Origin: Leuconostoc litchii
GTDB lineage: Bacteria; Bacillota; Bacilli; Lactobacillales; Lactobacillaceae
Assembly (NCBI RefSeq): GCF_008107645.1
Contig: NZ_SDGY01000001.1
Coordinates: forward strand, 1,087,630 to 1,151,629
Reading direction: 5' to 3'
DNA: 64,000 nt
Below, piece by piece: positions 35,085 through 43,031 of the stretch. Under the pieces are notes generated by a model that was not told the DNA's origin, made no database searches, and was given only the letters and a program-made list of their open reading frames with translations. Position 1 is the first letter of the stretch, and each line of letters begins with the position of its first letter. The position numbers and the translations under genes are program-made.

Positions 35085-35816
35085 CTAGATGTATAAACCG
35101 CCATCAATTGTAATTGTTTGTCCAGTAATATAATCATTACCTGCTAAGAATAGAGCCACATCGGCAATTTCTGAAGCTTCACCAAAACGTGATAATGGAA
35201 TATTTTTCAAAATTTCTTCCTGCGTTTTTTCTGGCAAAGCACCCGTCATATCCGACACAACCATTCCCGGAGCAATAGCATTTACTCTGATATGACGTCG
35301 TGAACCTTCTTTAGCAAGCGTTTTAGTCAAGCCAATCAAGCCAGCTTTTGATGCTGCATAGTTTGCCTGCCCCATGTTGCCCATCAAGCCAACAACTGAT
35401 GCTAGGTTAATAATAACCCCGTGCTTTTGTCGTATCATTTTCTTAAATATAGGTTGTGTCACATTAAACGTACCATTTAAGTTCACATTAACAACCTGTG
35501 CAAAATCTGCTGGTGTCATTGCAATGGCGAGTTGATCTTTTGTAATACCCGCATTGTTAATCAATATATCAATGCCTGGAAAATTTTCTTGCTTATATAG
35601 CGCTTTTAAACTTGCTTCCGCTGCTTCAGCGTCAGCAATGTCAAATTGTAATGTTTGTGGTTTTGACTTAAATTCTGACAACACTTCCGCATTTATTTCT
35701 GAACGTGCGTGTAAAATAACATTTGCTCCTGCTGCATCAAATGCTTTCGCAACTGCTAGACCAATACCTCGTGATGATCCTGTTACTAATACAGTTTTGT
35801 TTGTAAAGTCTGCCAT
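35085..35816 (-). CDS. fabG: 3-oxoacyl-ACP reductase
   Basis: A 243-residue short-chain dehydrogenase with the NADPH motif TGSSRGIG (residues 12-19) and the triad S140, Y153, K157 (YAASKAG). It reduces 3-oxoacyl-ACP. It begins one base after fabD ends. Confidence 0.95.
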   Translation of the reverse strand: MADFTNKTVLVTGSSRGIGLAVAKAFDAAGANVILHARSEINAEVLSEFKSKPQTLQFDIADAEAAEASLKALYKQENFPGIDILINNAGITKDQLAIAMTPADFAQVVNVNLNGTFNVTQPIFKKMIRQKHGVIINLASVVGLMGNMGQANYAASKAGLIGLTKTLAKEGSRRHIRVNAIAPGMVVSDMTGALPEKTQEEILKNIPLSRFGEASEIADVALFLAGNDYITGQTITIDGGLYI

Positions 35817-35817
35817 A

Positions 35818-36756
35818 TTATACCTCTTCTGCTGTGAGCAATTCTTTTACTTGATTAAAGCTTTCTAAATCTTTAATAGCATACCGGTTCACATCTTTAG
35901 GAGCAATTTTTTTAGCGAATTTAATCAACGTGTCTGAAGGTCCTACTTCGATCAATGTATCTACTCCGGCATCTAACATCTTTTGCATCGCTTGTGCAAA
36001 ATAAGTAGGTGACACAATTTGCTTAGTTAAAGTTTCATGCAACGACGCGATCACGAATGGTTCGCTCGTAGTATTGGAATAAACCGGATAATTCAAATCG
36101 GAAAAAGCTTCTTTTTCCAAACGTTCAGATAATTGTACTGCTGCGTCTTTCAATAGTGGCGTATGGAAAGCGCCAGATACCGGTAAATCAATTGTTCGCT
36201 TAATTCCCGCATCGGTTAGGGCTACTACCGCATCATCAACATCGGCGGCAATACCACCAATTACTAATTGAGCAAATGTATTATAATTTGCTGGATAAAC
36301 ACGTTTACCTTCAACTTGTAACTTAGCTAAAACATTTTCAATCAATTGTTGATTTTCGCCCATGATTGCAGCCATTTTGCCAGGATTTTCATCTCCAACA
36401 GTTTGCATATATCGACCACGGTCTTTAATAATAGCGACTGCTTGCTCAAAGTTCATTGCACCAGCTGCAGTTAACGCTGAATACTCACCCAGACTCAATC
36501 CTAAGGCAGCAATTGGTTGTGGCAAAGCATTACCCAAAGCATTTATAATTGCGTTGCTCATTGATAAAATAGCCGGTTGTGCATATTGTGTCTGTGCAAT
36601 TTTATCAGCATCTTTCGTCAGTTCAGATAAATCATATCCTAAAACCTTAGATGCACGATCTATTGTTGATTTATACTCGGGAAGTGCTTCATACAAATCT
36701 GAGCCCATGCCGGCTTGCTGTGCGCCTTGCCCGCTGAACAATAATCCAATTTTCAT
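35818..36756 (-). CDS. fabD: Malonyl-CoA:ACP transacylase
   Basis: A 312-residue acyltransferase with GLSLGEYSAL (nucleophile S88) and GAFHTPLL (catalytic histidine). It loads malonyl groups on AcpP. Start ATG 36756 (MKIGLLFSGQGAQ) has GGGG six bases upstream; an in-frame ATG at 36768 is less likely. Confidence 0.95.
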   Translation of the reverse strand: MKIGLLFSGQGAQQAGMGSDLYEALPEYKSTIDRASKVLGYDLSELTKDADKIAQTQYAQPAILSMSNAIINALGNALPQPIAALGLSLGEYSALTAAGAMNFEQAVAIIKDRGRYMQTVGDENPGKMAAIMGENQQLIENVLAKLQVEGKRVYPANYNTFAQLVIGGIAADVDDAVVALTDAGIKRTIDLPVSGAFHTPLLKDAAVQLSERLEKEAFSDLNYPVYSNTTSEPFVIASLHETLTKQIVSPTYFAQAMQKMLDAGVDTLIEVGPSDTLIKFAKKIAPKDVNRYAIKDLESFNQVKELLTAEEV

Positions 36757-36813
36757 GTTAAACCCCATATACTATATGTAAATAATAAAACCGAAATTAA
36801 TCGAATTTTCCAC

Positions 36814-37779
36814 TTACAACGTTGTGTTCTCGATGCCCATCAAATCAGTAGCTTGTGACCAAATATCTGCAAGAATATCTGCAGCTGGTTTTTCGTCCTT
36901 AATTAAACCAGAGATTTGACCAGCCATAAATGCGCCACCCTCTTTATCACCTTCTTGAACAGCACGGCGTAGTGTGCCTGATTCAAGTTTCTCTATAGCT
37001 GCAGCATCTGGCTTTTCTTTTTGTAATTCGTTCACTTCATTTTTAACAAAAGACTTGGCCATTTTGTTTTTCAAAACTCGCGCACGATTACCCAATAAAT
37101 TGCCTGTAACAATCGTATCAATGTCTTTGGCCTTAAGTATCTTGGCCTTAAAATTAGGATGAACTTCTGATTCCGTTGCTGTCAAAAATCTTGTCCCCAT
37201 TTGTGCACCAGAAGCACCCAACATAAAGGCAGCAGCAACACCACGTCCATCACCAATACCTCCGGCTGCAATCACTGGAATATCAACAGCATCAGCCACT
37301 TGAGGGACTAGTGCCATCGTAGTCAACATACCGATATGCCCACCAGATTCCATACCCTCAGCGATAACCGCATCAACACCTTTCTTTTCCATCATACGTG
37401 CTAATGAAACCGAAGGTACTACAGGCATAACTATAATACCCGCCGCATGTAATTCGTCTAAAAATGGTGAAGGATCTCCGGCACCTGTGGCAACAACTCT
37501 AACGCCTTCTTCAATAATTACATCGAATACTTCTCGTATATGACGACTCAAAAGCATTACATTGACACCAAAAGGCTTATCTGTCAACGCTTTTACACGT
37601 TGAATTTCTTTACGAACATCATCACCATGCCAATAACCAGTACCGATAAAACCTAGACCACCAGCTTCTGAAATAGCTGCAGCTAAGGCACCTGTTCCAG
37701 CCCACGTCATCCCACCTTCAACAATTGGGTATTTCATGCCTAATTTTTCAAAAATAGGGTTCATTGTTTTCACTGTCAT
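36814..37779 (-). CDS. fabK: FMN-dependent enoyl-ACP reductase II
   Basis: A 321-residue flavin reductase of the nitronate-monooxygenase-like fold. Typical are PIVEGGMTWAGTGALAAAISEAGGLGFIGTG and ESGGHIG plus IAAGGIGDGRGVAAAFMLGASGAQMGTRF. It carries out the last elongation step. No FabI is seen in the window, so, as in streptococci, FabK is likely the enoyl reductase. Confidence 0.94.
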   Translation of the reverse strand: MTVKTMNPIFEKLGMKYPIVEGGMTWAGTGALAAAISEAGGLGFIGTGYWHGDDVRKEIQRVKALTDKPFGVNVMLLSRHIREVFDVIIEEGVRVVATGAGDPSPFLDELHAAGIIVMPVVPSVSLARMMEKKGVDAVIAEGMESGGHIGMLTTMALVPQVADAVDIPVIAAGGIGDGRGVAAAFMLGASGAQMGTRFLTATESEVHPNFKAKILKAKDIDTIVTGNLLGNRARVLKNKMAKSFVKNEVNELQKEKPDAAAIEKLESGTLRRAVQEGDKEGGAFMAGQISGLIKDEKPAADILADIWSQATDLMGIENTTL

Positions 37780-37809
37780 GTTCTCATCCTTAAAAATTAT
37801 ATTATGTAC

Positions 37810-37823
37810 GTGACCAAGGTCAC
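37810..37823 (-). promoter_or_regulatory. Small hairpin between acpP and fabK
   Basis: GUGAC-CUUG-GUCAC: a 5-bp stem with a CUUG tetraloop, about 30 bases before the fabK start. There is no T run, so it is more likely an mRNA stability or processing element than a terminator. Confidence 0.35.
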
Positions 37824-37828
37824 CTAAA

Positions 37829-38068
37829 TTATGCTGCTAATTGTTCCTTAATCTTATTAACCAAGTCTTGAACTGTCTTAATATCTTCAGCAACAGCCAA
37901 CTTGATATCAAAATCATCTTCGACACGGTTCAAAACTTCAAACAAGTCCAATGAATCGGCATCAATATCATTTGTCAAATCAGTTGTTAATGAAACTTCA
38001 TCATCTTCCAAATCGAATTGATCAACCAAAATTTCCTTTGTCTTGTCAAAAATTTCTGCATCTGTCAT
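37829..38068 (-). CDS. acpP: Acyl carrier protein
   Basis: A 79-residue acidic four-helix protein. DIDADSLDLFEVL holds the phosphopantetheine serine S39. It carries acyl chains between all Fab enzymes here. AGGAG precedes ATG 38068. Confidence 0.96.
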   Translation of the reverse strand: MTDAEIFDKTKEILVDQFDLEDDEVSLTTDLTNDIDADSLDLFEVLNRVEDDFDIKLAVAEDIKTVQDLVNKIKEQLAA

Positions 38069-38143
38069 GAGTCTTTTTCTCCTAAAATCCGTTATATGTA
38101 TTTTCGTTAGATTTTTACGGTGCAGCCGACTACACCGATAAAC

Positions 38144-39115
38144 TTATATTTTCCAAATTTGAGCGCCAACAGTTAGCCCACCACCAAATCCTGCAAACGC
38201 TATTGTTTGACCAGCATGAATCTGTTTTGATTCTATCAACTCATCTAATAAAATACCAATACTTGCTGCGCTTGTATTACCATTCAAAGCCATATTAATT
38301 GGAAATTTAGATAGTGGTTGTCCAAAACGCTTAGCGATTGAGGACACAATACGTGAGTTAGCTTGATGTAACAAATAATAATCTACATCATCTGCAGAAA
38401 CTTGCGCTTTTTCTAATGCAACTTGTAGTGCTTCCGGTACTTCGCGCGTTGCGAAACTATATACTTCACGTCCATTTTGGTGAAAATAAGGGTCTAATGG
38501 ACTAATTTCATTTGAAAATGGATTTGTATTAGCAAACTGTCCTGCTACTAAATTATCACCTTTTGCACCAAAAGTTCTTAATTCTTCACCTAGTAGCCCA
38601 ATATTTTCTTGTGTGCGCTCTACGAGAACGCCAGCAGCGCCATCACCAAACAACACTGCTGTTGTCCGATCTTTCCAGTCAACTAGCTTTGATAATACTT
38701 CAGCACCAATAACTATGCCACGCTGATAACGTGTCATTAATAGGCTTGAAGCAATACTCATACCATACACAAATCCGGAACAAGCTGCACTCAAATCAAA
38801 AGCGAAAGCATTCGTAGCGCCAATGTTAGCTTGAACAATTGCAGCAGTACTTGGCGACAAGCTATCTGGTGACATTGTGCTAACAATGATAAAATCAATA
38901 CTTTCTGGTGAAACACCACTTTTGTCTAAAATTTTTTTTGCCACACTACTAGCTAAATCACTAGTATTTTCTGACGTAACGACATTGCGCTGATGAATTC
39001 CTGTCCGAGTATAAATCCATTCATCATCAGTCTCCATCATTGTACTGAGTTCTTGGTTTGTCACTTTTCGGTCAGGAATTTGACGTGCTGAAGCAACGAT
39101 TTTCAATTGTTCCAT
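38144..39115 (-). CDS. fabH: 3-oxoacyl-ACP synthase III, operon copy
   Basis: A 323-residue KAS III with the complete triad C112, H250, N280. It starts fatty-acid chains from acetyl-CoA and malonyl-ACP. It follows fabT by 11 bp in the main operon. A second family member is at 21595-22563. Confidence 0.95.
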   Translation of the reverse strand: MEQLKIVASARQIPDRKVTNQELSTMMETDDEWIYTRTGIHQRNVVTSENTSDLASSVAKKILDKSGVSPESIDFIIVSTMSPDSLSPSTAAIVQANIGATNAFAFDLSAACSGFVYGMSIASSLLMTRYQRGIVIGAEVLSKLVDWKDRTTAVLFGDGAAGVLVERTQENIGLLGEELRTFGAKGDNLVAGQFANTNPFSNEISPLDPYFHQNGREVYSFATREVPEALQVALEKAQVSADDVDYYLLHQANSRIVSSIAKRFGQPLSKFPINMALNGNTSAASIGILLDELIESKQIHAGQTIAFAGFGGGLTVGAQIWKI

Positions 39116-39126
39116 AATTCCCCTCT

Positions 39127-39585
39127 TTATTGATTAATTATCTGCGCTAAATAGCTAACCAAATTATGAATCGCTTGTTTAACAATGCTCACGTCTTTTG
39201 GTGACATATTTTTTACCAGATTATGTGTTAAATCACGATGAAATTCCTGATGTGCACGATAGACAACACGCCCTTTATGCGTTAATCCTAATCGTACAAC
39301 ACGCCTATCTTTACTAGAACGACGTCGTTCAACGTAGCCTTTTTCAACTAACTTATCTATGGCAGCTGTCATAGAACTAGGTGTCAAGTGGATAATTTTG
39401 GCAACTTGCGAAGCACTTTTTTCATCGTACATTGAAATAGCCTCAATTGTGTGCATATCTTTCAATGTTATATCAGAGAAATAGCTGCGTTTTAACGCAG
39501 CTTCCTCAATCCACATCACATTGTTAAAAACACCAACAAGCTCAGTATTTATTTGTTCAAAATCAGTTGTAATTGCTTCATTCAT
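39127..39585 (-). CDS. fabT: MarR-family fatty-acid repressor FabT
   Basis: A 152-residue winged-helix regulator with the FabT pattern VMWIEEAALKRSYFSDITLKDMHTIEAI and a wing VERRRSSKDRRVVRLGLT. FabT represses fab operons when bound to long acyl-ACP. The start at ATG 39585 overlaps the end of fabZ1 by 8 bp. Three FabT-box-like palindromes cover the promoter upstream of fabZ1, so the operon is probably autoregulated. Confidence 0.93.
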   Translation of the reverse strand: MNEAITTDFEQINTELVGVFNNVMWIEEAALKRSYFSDITLKDMHTIEAISMYDEKSASQVAKIIHLTPSSMTAAIDKLVEKGYVERRRSSKDRRVVRLGLTHKGRVVYRAHQEFHRDLTHNLVKNMSPKDVSIVKQAIHNLVSYLAQIINQ

Positions 39586-40024
39586 CTTTTTCATCTGGTG
39601 CCACAACAAACATCAACTCGGCTGATGTAGCTGTTTTACCATCGACTTTGGCTTCAACTAACACACTTCCCATGTTAGCACGTAACTTACCGAATGTGAC
39701 ATGTAACTTCAATACATCGCCTGGTTTAACCATTCTTTTAAACTTAGCATTATCAATTCCCGTCATGTAAGCTGTCTTACCTTGGAATTGTGGTGATGAT
39801 AAAATCAAAATTGAAGCCGCTTGAGCTAATGATTCAATAATTAGAACGCCTGGCATAACTGGATTTCCAGGGAAGTGTCCTTGAAAAAACTGTTCATTGA
39901 TTGTCACGTTTTTAACAGCGACGATTGATTCATCTGGTACCATTTCCTCGACGAAATCCATATAAAGAATAGGATAACGATTGGGAATAAGGTCCATAAT
40001 TTCTGTTGTTGTAAGAACTGGCAT
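39578..40024 (-). CDS. fabZ: 3-hydroxyacyl-ACP dehydratase, copy 1 (FabZ/FabN-like)
   Basis: A 148-residue hot-dog-fold dehydratase with H50 and E64. It is the first gene of the operon, the position held by the isomerase gene fabM in streptococci. Its active-site entrance motif reads IPNRYPIL, where copy 2 has LPHRYPML. In Enterococcus a FabZ homologue (FabN) supplies the isomerase needed for unsaturated fatty acids, so this copy may do that; the sequence alone does not prove it. AGAGGA precedes ATG 40024. Confidence 0.9.
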   Translation of the reverse strand: MPVLTTTEIMDLIPNRYPILYMDFVEEMVPDESIVAVKNVTINEQFFQGHFPGNPVMPGVLIIESLAQAASILILSSPQFQGKTAYMTGIDNAKFKRMVKPGDVLKLHVTFGKLRANMGSVLVEAKVDGKTATSAELMFVVAPDEKDE

Positions 40025-40044
40025 TATTGCTTCCTCTTTAAAAT

Positions 40045-40061
40045 ACTTTGATAATCGAAAT
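40045..40061 (-). promoter_or_regulatory. FabT-box-like palindrome c
   Basis: Minus strand ATTTCGATTATCAAAGT, close to the FabT consensus ATTTTGATTATCAAATT. It abuts box b, downstream of the -10. Confidence 0.75.
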
Positions 40062-40077
40062 ATCTGATAGTCAAAAT
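40061..40077 (-). promoter_or_regulatory. FabT-box-like palindrome b
   Basis: Minus strand ATTTTGACTATCAGATA, overlapping the -10 region and transcription start of the fab promoter. Confidence 0.7.
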
Positions 40078-40104
40078 ATTATCATAATTTATTTCGATTG
40101 TCAA
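40076..40104 (-). promoter_or_regulatory. Promoter of the fatty-acid operon
   Basis: TTGACA (40099-40104), a 17-bp spacer and TAATAT (40076-40081) on the minus strand: an excellent sigma-A promoter, overlapped by FabT boxes a and b. Confidence 0.88.
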
Positions 40105-40107
40105 ACT
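40091..40107 (-). promoter_or_regulatory. FabT-box-like palindrome a
   Basis: Minus strand AGTTTGACAATCGAAAT, containing the -35 hexamer. Binding here would block RNA polymerase. Confidence 0.75.
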
Positions 40108-40137
40108 ATCTCAAAATTGTAGGACTTTTTTAATAAA

Positions 40138-40162
40138 TAAAAAAACACCTGCCGGTGTTTAA
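40138..40162 (-). terminator. Terminator of the metallophosphoesterase gene
   Basis: AACACC and GGTGTT (6 bp, loop 4) overlapping the stop codon, followed on the minus strand by a T run. Confidence 0.75.
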
Positions 40163-40968
40163 ACATCAAGTATAACGAGTCGCTTTTGCCACTCTGTCAT
40201 AAAATCATCACTTGACCATTCATGAACACGTTCAGTGCTATAGCCAACAGCGGCATTATAGTAAATATTATTACCAAATTTAAGTGGCGCCGGATGTAAA
40301 TGTAAATGTCCTGTAATTGTTGCAATTGTATAAGATTGGTCTACCGCTTGTCCAATTTTGGGACTACCCAAAAAAGCATTGGCTATATCTAAACGTGTGT
40401 TTCCATTAGGGAACCGCTTAATATAATCGGCCCGTGGTACAAAATGCGTAACAACAATTGTTTGTTTATTTCCTGCGGCGATAAGTTGCTTTTGAATTTG
40501 CTTCAAATTAATATTGAAGCGTTCTTTATCCGACATTGGTTGTTTAATTCGTCGATCATACCAAAAACTATTTTTAAATCGTTGAATTTCTTGTTCGGGA
40601 TAATCGTGACCGACAAATCCATAATCGTACCAACCATTATTACCAATTAAGCGCACATTATCAGTCAAATCAATAAATTTATTATGAAAGTATAAATCAT
40701 CGACATCACTTTCCAACTCTTCATAGGTCACATTTTTACCCATATCATGATTTCCAGCGAGAAAACGAATTGTCATTTTATTTTTAACTAATGATTGCAT
40801 ACCACGCACAAAGGCTAGAGACTGATTAAAATCATTAAACAAATCCCCAGCGATAACATATACGTTAACATTTTTGTTCAACAAATATAGTGCTTGTGCA
40901 CGCATGGCGCGTTCAACATTAATTTTATTTAAATCAAAATGATTGTCAGATGAAAATGCAATTTTCAC
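40159..40968 (-). CDS. Metallophosphoesterase of unknown substrate
   Basis: A 269-residue calcineurin-like phosphoesterase with the metal motifs SSDNHFD, AGDLFNDF, AGNHD, VVTHFVP and TGHLHLH. It is probably a cytoplasmic phosphatase or phosphodiesterase using Mn2+ or Fe; no substrate can be inferred. It stands alone between the fab operon and gapA. Confidence 0.88.
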   Translation of the reverse strand: MKIAFSSDNHFDLNKINVERAMRAQALYLLNKNVNVYVIAGDLFNDFNQSLAFVRGMQSLVKNKMTIRFLAGNHDMGKNVTYEELESDVDDLYFHNKFIDLTDNVRLIGNNGWYDYGFVGHDYPEQEIQRFKNSFWYDRRIKQPMSDKERFNINLKQIQKQLIAAGNKQTIVVTHFVPRADYIKRFPNGNTRLDIANAFLGSPKIGQAVDQSYTIATITGHLHLHPAPLKFGNNIYYNAAVGYSTERVHEWSSDDFMTEWQKRLVILDV

Positions 40969-41097
40969 AAATAGAACTCCTGTTCGATAATTGAATAAAG
41001 TATATCATATTTTTTATCAGAAGTGCCTAGAACATGCGATTTGTTTAAGAATTGTTTGCCTTCTATTGGAAAATATACATAATAGTACCTCTTAAAT

Positions 41098-41123
41098 AAA
41101 AAAACACGACTAAACGTGTTTTT
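41098..41123 (-). terminator. Terminator of gapA
   Basis: AAAACACG and CGTGTTTT, an 8-bp stem with a 6-nt loop and T/A runs, shortly after the stop codon. Confidence 0.82.
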
Positions 41124-41137
41124 CCAAATACTATATT

Positions 41138-42157
41138 TTACAAAGTAGCAAAGTGCAACAATGTACGGATCATGTTTGAAGTGAAACCGTATTCGTTATC
41201 GTACCATGCGGCAACCTTAACTAATTGTTGTCCTTCACCAGAAACAACTTCAGTTTGTGTTGGATCGAAGACTGTACCGTGTGTATCATTGATGATATCA
41301 GTTGATACCAAACCATCACCATTGTAACCAAATGAATCTGATTCGTACTTCTTCATAGCTGCGTTAACTTCTTCAACTGTAACGTCCTTCTTCAAGACTG
41401 CAGTCAATTCAGTGATTGAACCATCAGGAACAGGAACACGGATAGCTGAACCAGTCAACTTACCATCCAATGAAGGAACAACCATTCCGATAGCCTTAGC
41501 GGCACCAGATGAATGTGGCAATGAGTTTGAAGCTGCATCGCGGTTAGCTTGACGCTTTGCAAACTTAGCTGACTTAGGACCATCTTGCAAGCTTTGTGAA
41601 GCTGTGTAGGCATGGACTGTCAACATCAAACCAGTCTTAACACCGAATTCTTGTTCCAATACGTTAGCGATTGGAGCCAATGATTGCGTTGTGCATGAAC
41701 CAGCAGAAACGATCTTGTCGTCTGCAGTCAAGATGTCTTGGTTAACACCGTAGACAACTGTAGGAACTGCACCGGCTGGAGCTGAAACCAATACCTTCTT
41801 AGCACCTGCATCCAAGTGAGCTTGTGACTTTTCTGCTGATGTATAGAAACCAGTAGCTTCCAATACGTAATCAACCCCATCATTAGCAACCCACTTTAAG
41901 TCAGCAGCGTTACGTTCTGAGTAAACAGCATAGTGCTTACCGTTAACGATAATACCTGTATCATCTGATGAAACATCAGCGTGCAAAGTACCGTGAATTG
42001 AGTCATACTTAAGCAAATATGCCAACATATCAGGGCTTGTCAAATCGTTGATAGCAACAACTTCAATATCTGAAGCCTTGTCTGACAACTCAAGAATACG
42101 ACGGAAGGCCAAGCGACCAATGCGTCCAAATCCGTTAATACCAATCTTAACAGTCAT
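41138..42157 (-). CDS. gapA: Glyceraldehyde-3-phosphate dehydrogenase
   Basis: A 339-residue type I GAPDH, NAD-binding GINGFGRIGR at residues 6-15, catalytic C155 in SAGSCTTQSLAP. The usual Asn after CTT (SCTTN) is Gln here. Start ATG 42157 (MTVKIGINGF) has GGAGG upstream. The phosphoketolase pathway of Leuconostoc needs this enzyme downstream of the split. It is transcribed alone from an extended -10 promoter with palindromes around it. Confidence 0.95.
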   Translation of the reverse strand: MTVKIGINGFGRIGRLAFRRILELSDKASDIEVVAINDLTSPDMLAYLLKYDSIHGTLHADVSSDDTGIIVNGKHYAVYSERNAADLKWVANDGVDYVLEATGFYTSAEKSQAHLDAGAKKVLVSAPAGAVPTVVYGVNQDILTADDKIVSAGSCTTQSLAPIANVLEQEFGVKTGLMLTVHAYTASQSLQDGPKSAKFAKRQANRDAASNSLPHSSGAAKAIGMVVPSLDGKLTGSAIRVPVPDGSITELTAVLKKDVTVEEVNAAMKKYESDSFGYNGDGLVSTDIINDTHGTVFDPTQTEVVSGEGQQLVKVAAWYDNEYGFTSNMIRTLLHFATL

Positions 42158-42181
42158 GTGTTTTAGATCCTCCAAAAATTT

Positions 42182-42208
42182 TTGACTTTAGTCAACACCA
42201 TTATTATA
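42182..42208 (-). promoter_or_regulatory. Promoter and palindrome upstream of gapA
   Basis: Extended -10 TGCTATAAT with TATAAT at 42203-42208. Just downstream is the perfect palindrome TTGACT-TT-AGTCAA (42182-42195), at the expected transcription start, a typical repressor site. Further TGCAC-type inverted repeats lie upstream (42211-42221 and 42275-42289). Confidence 0.6.
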
Positions 42209-42353
42209 GCACAAAGTGCAGTTTTGAGCGAATGTACCTATTCAATATAATAGTTTGTTTTTTCCTAACATAGGTGCAGATAGTGCACTTATTATTCTCA
42301 AAATTTGTAATATATTTTCTTATTTAATCTAATTCTTTATTATGATCAAAAAA

Positions 42354-43031
42354 TCACATTACTGGTTTTAAATTTAAATACTTTTCTAAAAGTATCGCTG
42401 TTGGACTTTGATGATTTATCCACGGTAATTCACCAATTATCGGGACATTTGTCATCTCTTTTAATAGTGCTAAATTAGTATCTTCTACCGTCCCTCTATG
42501 TTTGGCACCATTAAAGATAATTCCTGCTATCTTGAGATGATGGTTTCTAGCAAATTCGATGGTTAGTATAATATGATTAATCACACCTAGTTTGTTTGGT
42601 GCAACAATAATCAACGGTAACTTCAATTCACGTGCCAAATCCGTCACAGTAAAATTATCCCCATAAGGAACTGTAATGCCGCCCGCTCCTTCAACAAGCA
42701 TACCGTTGTGTTTTTGAGCTAATATATTATATTTTTTTAGTACATCATCTAATGTATAGTTTGTTTTTGCACGCTTTTGAGCTAAGGCTGGTGCTAGTGC
42801 TTCATCCCATTGAAAAGGATTAATTTCTTCTAAACTATCCTTAACATTTGCACTGTCTTTCAAAATATAGGCATCACTACTAGTATCTTCTCTACGTGCG
42901 CCACTCATCAAAGGTTTAAAGACACCAATATCTTGATTGTGCTTATTAAAATAACTTGCCAGCACAGCTGTTACAAAAGTTTTACCAATTTCAGTATCCG
43001 TTCCTGTAATAAAATACCCTTTATTCTTCAT
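42354..43031 (-). CDS. bioD: Dethiobiotin synthetase
   Basis: A 225-residue P-loop enzyme (GTDTEIGKT, residues 10-18; VEGAGGITVPYGDNFTVTDLA) that closes the ureido ring of dethiobiotin from DAPA, CO2 and ATP. Its start overlaps the end of bioA by 11 bp. bioB and bioF are not in the window. Confidence 0.93.
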   Translation of the reverse strand: MKNKGYFITGTDTEIGKTFVTAVLASYFNKHNQDIGVFKPLMSGARREDTSSDAYILKDSANVKDSLEEINPFQWDEALAPALAQKRAKTNYTLDDVLKKYNILAQKHNGMLVEGAGGITVPYGDNFTVTDLARELKLPLIIVAPNKLGVINHIILTIEFARNHHLKIAGIIFNGAKHRGTVEDTNLALLKEMTNVPIIGELPWINHQSPTAILLEKYLNLKPVM

